A stretch of DNA of 64,000 bases, taken from positions 40,315,690 to 40,379,689 of the forward strand of contig NC_065549.1 in assembly GCF_022605725.1 (NCBI RefSeq), given 5' to 3'. A program made the translations under genes and the position numbers. This DNA is from Anthonomus grandis grandis. Its lineage: Eukaryota; Arthropoda; Insecta; Coleoptera; Curculionidae. Positions 57,733 through 64,000 of this stretch are shown in pieces (position 1 is the first letter of the stretch; each line of letters begins with the position of its first letter). A model generated the notes under the pieces. That model had not been told where the DNA came from and did not search any database. It worked only from the letters and a program-made list of their open reading frames with translations.

Positions 57733-58560
57733 CAGTGTGTCCAAAAAGTCTGGAAAAATACCTTTTACAGGCAAACGAATTACCTGATTGAAAAGTTATT
57801 TGTCAAATAGGCAGCAAAAAGTTTGAATAAATAATGTTTTTTCTATACCAGGGAATATTGTTTTGGGGGTCAGTTCTTGGTCCCTGGTCTGCTTTGCCTT
57901 GTCTATACTTTTAATATATTCCAGGCTGCCAAGAATTCTCATGTCCAATCTTATGCAAATGATACGCAATTACTTCATTACCTTGATTCTTCAGATCCAG
58001 ATGTTGCAACAGATCTTCCCAATCAGGATTTATCTTCCTTCATGAAAGACTTGAATAATCACAACTTAAAACTAAATGAAAGTAAAACTGAGATCTTACT
58101 GTTTTGCAAATAGAATGAAAGGGTAAAGTTGGAAAATGATTTAAGGTTGCAGCTGAATGGTGAAGCTCTGCTATTCTCTCACAAGAATTTTGGTTTTTAT
58201 ATTGATATGAGTCTTAGGTTCAGAGAGCATGTAAAATAAATGTAACAAAAGAAATATATTAAAATAAAAATACTGTACTCAAACAGGCATATTTTAAATT
58301 TTAAAATGCCGAAAAAAATGTGTGAAGTTTTGTCAATCCCAAACTATTGTAATATTATGAACTACCCCTATCTTGATCAAATTTCTAAAAATAAGCTTCA
58401 GTATGTGCAGAATGTCTGTTGTAGGTACATTTATAGTTTGAAAAAATATGATCGTGTCTCCAAAAAAATTAATGATCTAAGTTGATTAAGAATATGCAAC
58501 AGAGTCCGATTATATCACATCACATTTTTGATCAAATTGTTACTAAAAAATAAAATGATC
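57733..58560 (+). pseudogene. LINE-G: reverse transcriptase fragment related to LINE-B and LINE-C
   Basis: After a mariner-like end scrap (CAGTGTGTCCAAAAAGTC near 57734), RT coding begins near 57780. VLGPLLCLVYTFNIFQAAKNSH-type sequence with frame slips and VQSYANDTQLLHYL near 57940 follow (YAND replaces the catalytic YADD). DLNNHNLKLNESKTEILLFCK ends at 58113. Then come GFYIDMSLRFREHV, KIKILYSNRHILNFKM and VCCRYIYSLKKYDRVSKK near 58415-58470. Cut off near 58560. Same clade as LINE-B. Confidence 0.75.
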
Positions 58561-58563
58561 AAA

Positions 58564-59650
58564 TTAATAGTAAATTAAATGCTCATATTTAAAAAGTTTA
58601 GCATTGTTGGGCATTATCATCAAACAGTCTATCTCCTTTACTACTGAATATAGGTCTATCTCAATAATTTTCAACTTTTCCGGTCCTAAGCAGCATGAAT
58701 TCAGTTTGTCGAGATGCGTTTCATAGAATCGATCCATCTGGCCCCTAGTTTCTGAAGGCTTGTTGTCTGGGTTGCCATTCTGTAATTCTTTTGGCATTTA
58801 TTCTTGCTATATGTCCAGTCCACTTCAAGCAAGCTATTCGCTCTAACGCATCTGTAAACCCGGTTTGCTGTCCTATTGTTTCATTGGGAACTCTCTTCTT
58901 GTAATTCGTAGTAGAGTAGGTTCCATTTTGCGACGTGACTTTATTTACTTATTTCTTCGTTAACGTTAAGGTAACTAAAGAGTTACTCATAACAGTCTAT
59001 AACCTCCCTATGTTAGTCTAATTCTCCGCTCGATTTCACATGTTTGATTGTCTCTGCCAATTCTGATCTCATATCTTAAAAATTTATAGGATAATACTTG
59101 GAAGATTTCTTTTCCCTTTACCAGAAGGTTTTGGCTAGAAACAGGTTCGTCATGAATTTCGTTTTTATAGCGTTCATTATAAGACCAACTTTGCATGAGG
59201 TAAATGTCAGTTTTTAAAGTATTTTTTTCAAATCGCGAGCATCGAATCGAAGGTAATTAAGATCTTTTTCATCGTTATTCATATCTAGACTCTCTAGCTC
59301 AATATTCTTAAACATCTATTCTAGAACCGTGGTGCAACTAAAGCAAGATTCTTTCTTCCTGTCAAACTCCAGTTGTATCTCAAATTTATCGGTCTTCTCA
59401 TATATTCTTACAGTTATTGTTACGTGATCTTAGATATGCTGTAGAATAGTAGAGTATCTAATGTTAACTCGGTGCATTGAATATCTTGCTGTGTTTGATA
59501 GAGTCAAAGGCTTTTTTATAACCTACCAAGACTAGCATGAGCGGTTTGTTATGTTATGTTATATAAATATGACAAAATTATATGCGACAAGATTCTAGGT
59601 ACGAATCAAAACTTGACTCCTATAATTTTTCTCTAGTAACAATTTATTTA
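58564..59650 (-). pseudogene. RTE-like retrotransposon fragment
   Basis: Minus strand from 59550: LVLVGYKKAFDSIKH, then 59196-59008 with MQSWSYNERYKNEIHDEPVS, LLVKGKEIFQVLSYKFLRYEIRIGRDNQ and CEIERRIRLT. ALERIACLKWTGHIARI lies near 58830, and the C-terminal end is in 58797-58564. This order is that of RTE-type ORF C-termini. Frames are broken between blocks. Confidence 0.75.
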
Positions 59651-60370
59651 AATCATCTATAGAGGTGTAGTTGTTTATGTTGGCAATATTTTCCTTTTTG
59701 TGCATGATAATTATTAAGGCATTATTCTAGTTTCTAGAGGCTGTTGTTTTTAAAAAAATATATATTAATTAAGACTGTTATTGCCTTCAGTAATATTTTT
59801 CCCCTTTATGAGGTTCCTGATTATCTGAAGATTCTCTTTAAATTATTGGACAAACTCCCTGATAGTGTTTTTTCCCATCTACCAATGGTATTTCAAGTCG
59901 TTCGCAATACTTAAGAGATTCAATTATGTGTAGCTTTGCCTATGTCATATCAATTAATATTTTTATCTATCTCTGAAGATTCTTATCTTGCAGACTTTTA
60001 GAGCATATAGGCAGTTTTGCATCAAGTCTATCAAAGTACTGAACAGGCCAGACATACTTTACCTCATAACCATCAGTATCTACGATATTTTGCACACTTA
60101 AGTAGACACTTCTAACTAGAATTTTACTAAAATTCAGATATAATAATAAGCAAACTTAAACCAACAAAAAAATTTTTTTTGGTTGTTTTAAAGTTAGAAG
60201 GGTACAAAAATGTAAAAACTGACAAACATTTTTTTTTTTATTTTTTGTTTTAAAAATATTTAGTGTACATTAGAGTATACATGTGGTCCAAAAAACCAAG
60301 TAAAAACTAAAAAACTTTAAGAATTACTTATATGCATACAAATAAAATTGTTTATTTTCTAGGATTTATA
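59651..60370. other. Stretch without a recognised feature
   Basis: AT-rich; no gene or repeat recognised. The part nearest 60370 could be the displaced 3' flank of the piggyBac copy that lies beyond the second mariner. Confidence 0.3.
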
Positions 60371-61610
60371 AAGAGTTCTTCAAATAAGGCGGGCCGATGT
60401 TGACTGTTTGTGGCGGCCATGTTGTTTTGGTGGCATCTGTCAAATCTGTTGTTTATTATTCAGTTACTGATGCCAAATCATCATGACAAGTTACACGATT
60501 GAGCAGCACGTCCAAATGATAAAAGTTTATTATCAAAACGAGTGTTCATTAGTGCAAACATTGCGTGCCTTGCGTCCAGTATACGGTAGGCGCAGTGGCC
60601 CTCCAAAGTCAACTCTTCAACGTTTGGTGGCCAAATTTGAGATGACTGGTTCGCTAAACAATCAACCAACTCCCATACGTCAAAGGAACGCCAGATCAGT
60701 CCAGAACATCGCCTTTCGCAGACTTCAACTTGGCGAATTTTACGTCGGGACTTGGGCCTGCACCCATACAAGATCCAACTGACCCAGGAGCTTAAAGTTA
60801 ATGACCATAGAGAACGCCGTTTGTTCGCTGACTAGGCTTCAGAATGTTTGGAAGTTGACCCTAATTTTGGCCGAAAAATCTTTTTTAGTGACGAGGCGCA
60901 TTTTTGGATGAATGGCTTCGTTAGCAAACAAAATTGCCGTATATGGGACGACACCAACCCATGCGAGATTCACCAGGTGGCAATGCATCCACAAAAAGTT
61001 ACGGTTTGGTGCGGATTTTGGGCCGGCGGCGTCATTGGTCCGTACTTCTTTCAAAACAATGTCGGTGAGGCCATCACTGTCAACGGGGAGCGGTACCGAT
61101 CAATGATAACCAATTTCTTTTGGCCCGAATTGAACATTATGGACATAGACGACATGCGGTTCCAGCAGGACGGCGCTATGTGCCACACAGCGAACGACAC
61201 GATGGACATTCTGCGCATTTCAACGATTTGAGGGCAGGGTTATCTCTCGGAGAGGTGACGTAAATTGGCCACCAAGGTCTTGCGATTTGACCCCGCTAGA
61301 CTTTTTCTTGTGGGGTTTTCTAAAGTCCCAGGTCTATGCCAATAAGCCGCAATCCACCGATGCCCTGAAAGTCAACATAATCCAGGCCATCGCTCAAATT
61401 CAGCCGGATCTATGCAGCAGAGTAATTGAAAATTGGACCACTCGAATCCAAGCCACCGTGAGAAGCCGCGGCGGACATTTGAATGATGTCATATTCCATA
61501 CATAATGGCATAAGTTGGCCTTTCAAATAAAAAAATAATTTTGTTAATATCTCAGATACAGCTTGTTTTATTCCATTTCCACATCGACCCGCCCTTATTG
61601 GAAAACCCTT
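60371..61610 (+). mobile_element. Second DD41D-type mariner
   Basis: Imperfect terminal inverted repeats of 30 bp (left AAGAGTTCTTCAAATAAGGC, right inverted AAGGGTTTTCCAATAAGGGC) with TA immediately outside both ends (60369-60370, 61611-61612). About 1240 bp. It abuts the C-terminal end of a piggyBac gene. Confidence 0.8.
60483..61505 (+). pseudogene. Mariner transposase, broken
   Basis: Starts MTSYTIEQHVQMIKVYY with a helix-turn-helix-like N-terminus to about 60700 (RNARSVQNIA), then a deletion. The next frame reads TWRILRRDLGLHPYKIQLTQEL with a TAG near 60833. 60848-61231 carries FFSDEAHFWMNG (Asp 1) and RFQQDGAMCH (Asp 2), then a frame change. 61287-61505 begins in DLTPLDFFLWG (Asp 3) and ends SRGGHLNDVIFHT. 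Spacing of Asp 2 to Asp 3 is about 41-43 allowing for the indel. Clearly a different subfamily from the 53 kb copy. Confidence 0.85.
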
Positions 61611-61614
61611 TAAG

Positions 61615-63190
61615 AAATTTTGTAAAACAACTTCTTCCTTTCATAAGGCATAAATGTACTTTACATTTTTGATAAAATGAATGTGTTCTTCCTTTGCAAC
61701 CAACTCATTTGCATCTAGTTGCTTCTTTAAATTCATCAAACAGTGAAAGATTATCAACGTTGTCAAATTGTTAATGCATAGTCTAACATATGCATTATTA
61801 CTCTCAAAATCTATTTTCGGGACCTTATAAAAATTCTATAAAGACTTATTAGCTGGTCTAGAAGATCTACACCACCCATACAATTATTGTACTGTTTTAC
61901 AATTTCTGGTCTTTTTACTTTAATATGCTTGGACGTCTATTTATCCTATTCTTTAACAATGTCCTCCTTACCCTTTCCTACAAAGTTTGAGACTAAAAAC
62001 ACATACTTATTGTCCACTAATTTGACTGGAACTATACCTTCATCACTTACTATCTCCTCAGAATTTCCCCGTCCTTTTTTTCCCATTTCTTTATCTGATG
62101 CCAGCTGCGATTTTTTTTTCCTTTAATGCTTTTAAGTACGAAGAGAAATAATTGTCGTAAAACAATTTATGACCTTCTTCTGGTGAAATCCTTTTAGCAA
62201 GATGAAGGACAACTGCTGCACCTTGACCATATATCTTTTGGTTTTCTTCGTTTATACCCGAGTTCTTACCTTGATAAAAAATAAAGTCAAAGAGCTGTAC
62301 AAAGAACAAACACCTTTATGCCCCAGGCATAAGGCTTTCCTTTTATATACTGCTTGATTCCTAATTTTCCAGTAAATGGAATTATTTGATCATCAATACA
62401 GACCTATTTTTCCAGTTTTAATTCCACAAACCTTTTTCTTACTGCTTCAATTATAGGACGCCCCTTATACAGTGTATCAATGCAGTCTTTAGGTTTATCC
62501 AAGTTATTTACAAGGTGCAAATTCGATTTCAAGTGGAAAAGTCGGTCTCTACTCATATTCTCCAAAAAAACTCTAATTCCTAAAACTCTCTCCCAATAGG
62601 TGCGAACCCTGGGAAATCTATGTACATTTCCAATAATTATATGAAGACTAGAGTTTGAATTTCCGATGCGCTAGCATTTCTAAGTGCAATTTTTTTGCGC
62701 AGAATTTCAAAGTCCAAATTAGAAATCTAGCGTTCAAAGTATTCAATAGGAAAAAGTGGCATTAAAAGTGATTCTGGTTATATAGGATTTATATCCTGAT
62801 GGTCCATATTTACTGGTGGACTATAAATTGTTTACTTGCCAACAACTGACTTTCTTTTATTCTTCCGAACTAGAGCTAATGTTATATTTCCATCTTCACT
62901 TCTTTCATTGTCATCGCTCTGTTGTATTGCTTCATTATCCAAGGTTTCTGCTTGTCTTGAGTTAACCACATTCCCGCCTGGGCGTAAATAGGTTTGAGAA
63001 AAACAAGGAGCCTCTACCATTTTGTCATCCTTATCCTCTGGCCAAGTTTCATCCTCAGCTAGCAACATAGGTATCTTCCTAGTCGGAGAGATCACTATTT
63101 TCAATCATGTCTATATGTTCTTGGACTTGGCTGGGGTCATTCAAGTTATATCGTTGCTCTTTTTTATCAATTTTTTGGCCCTTTCTGTAA
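61615..63190 (-). pseudogene. piggyBac-family transposase, broken
   Basis: Reading leftward: an acidic N-terminus (EHIDMIENSDLSD near 63110, and 63104-62832), then MSRDRLFHLKSNLHLVNN near 62540 and VCIDDQIIPFTGKLG near 62395 (first catalytic Asp). IYGQGAAVVLHLAKRI...KLFYDNYFSS (62309-62091) has the second, NKYVFLVSNFVGKGKED lies near 61990 and MGGVDLLDQLISLYR near 61860 (third). C-terminal remnants reach about 61620. Multiple frame breaks. The second mariner lies at its C-terminal end and may have cut it. No TTAA-flanked ends located. Confidence 0.85.
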
Positions 63191-63281
63191 AAAAAATATA
63201 TTTTCTTAAAAAAAGGTATTTATAGGTTTTAAGTACAAAAACAACTAGTACCAAATGTACATATGAGTGTACGTATAAATA

Positions 63282-64000
63282 CAGTGAAATCTCCTATTAG
63301 CGGACATTGACGGTACCAAGTTTATTGTCCGCTATTAGGAAGTGTCCGCTAATAAGAAAACCCAAATATGTAAATGTATGTACATAATTTTTATTAACTA
63401 ACATATGTTTTATTAATAACATAATTTTTAATAATTAACATGTATTGATGAAAATTAAAAGTATAAACAAACATAGGTACATTGCTACCTTAAATACCAG
63501 AAAAAGAAAACTGAAATTTAAAATCCTTAAAAATTTGTTGCAAATTTCAGATTTTGTACCTGCTTCTTCTTTTTCATTTTTCCTGAAAAAGGCAGGTTTT
63601 AAAATGCGATTCGATATTTTTAAGGTGTTCAAAAGCGACAAAATCATTTTTTGCAAATTTTTTTAGATCATCAACACATTTTAATGCAGCGGCATAAGAA
63701 TTCACAGTACTCAAAGCTTTTTCCCTTTCTTCCTTTTCTTCACTATCACTTTCCAGCAAAATTGTACCTCATCAGCAATTGTTTCTAGACCTCCTTCAAA
63801 TGTTTCCTCCGTATGAAGTTCTTGGTCCAATATAATAAAGTCATTATCTAATGCCTTGGAAATTTGGCCAACTTCCTGACAGTTTTTCCAGAATTCCGCT
63901 AAAGTTGCCAAAGGTAAGTCATCTTCTGGATCGTAGTCTTCTGCTCGAGTATCTCCTTGAGGTGATTTTTGGAAACCAGCTTTGACAAAACAATTTTGTA
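63282..64000 (-). mobile_element. Tigger/pogo-type DNA transposon, truncated by the window edge
   Basis: The end begins CAGTGAAATCTCCTATTAGC after TA (63280-63281), the usual Tigger/pogo terminus. An inverted CCTATTAGCGGACA / TGTCCGCTATTAGG pair lies just inside (63292-63305, 63329-63342). The transposase C-terminus follows on the minus strand. Confidence 0.75.
63570..64000 (-). pseudogene. Tigger/pogo transposase C-terminus (partial)
   Basis: Minus strand from the window edge: a DTRAEDYDPEDDLPL-like acidic stretch, then LAEFWKNCQEVGQISKALDND, ELHTEETFEGGLETIADEV (63911-63711). After a frame change, SYAAALKCVDDLKKFAKN and FEHLKNIESHFKTCL (63759-63574) follow. These are typical of the region after the DDE domain in Tigger/jerky-type proteins. 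The catalytic domain lies outside the window. Confidence 0.7.

Overview
This is AT-rich nuclear DNA from an animal, most likely an insect. It is packed with insect-type non-LTR retrotransposons (CR1/Jockey-like and RTE-like), a Penelope-like element, DD41D mariners, piggyBac, Tigger/pogo, a Transib, palindromic MITEs and a tRNA-derived SINE. No host gene could be identified with confidence. Most coding capacity belongs to transposable elements, most of it broken, and the window is best read as a stack of nested insertions.

Layout. 1-3.3 kb: a LINE with the end of ORF1 and a decayed ORF2. 4.2-7.5 kb: element E1. 7.5-9.4 kb: a Penelope-like element on the minus strand. 11-12.3 kb: LINE fragment. 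12.5-15.8 kb: element E2 inside a SINE. 16-17.1 kb: RTE fragment. 18.7-21.2 kb: LINE. 21.2-23.8 kb: element E3. 25-27.5 kb: LINE. 28.6-31.0 kb: palindromic MITE interrupted by element E4. 32-41 kb: a cluster of same-orientation copies of one dispersed repeat (family R), interrupted by a MITE and another LINE. 42.5-44.1 kb: long palindromic MITE. 45.1-47.8 kb: complete but decayed Transib. 47.8-49.5 kb: retrotransposon remnants. 50.8-55.5 kb: LINE split by a mariner. 57.7-59.6 kb: LINE fragments. 60.4-61.6 kb: second mariner. 61.6-63.2 kb: piggyBac. 63.28 kb to the end: Tigger/pogo.

The main result is the set E1, E2, E3 and E4. Each carries a gene of the same protein family, with three aligned Asp positions around an S/A-D-x-C-G-G-Q-N-K/R-N core and a G-H-S...D motif. 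From memory these proteins are usually annotated only as a domain of unknown function (DUF7869-like). Each gene lies between terminal inverted repeats of 23-35 bp, flanked by an exact 4-bp A/T-only target-site duplication (AAAT, TTAT, ATAT, AATT), with element-specific repeats just inside the ends. E4 and E2 interrupt recognisable repeats whose other arm or other copy shows the uninterrupted site. The sequence therefore argues that this family is the transposase of a cut-and-paste DNA transposon group. E1 and E3 have multi-exon genes that are close to intact; E2 and E4 are decayed.

Nothing in the window suggests an operon or host pathway. The gene relationships are those of transposons landing in transposons, and the nesting gives relative ages: Penelope repeat older than E1, SINE older than E2, LINE-C older than E3, MITE A older than E4, family R older than MITE B, LINE-F older than the mariner.
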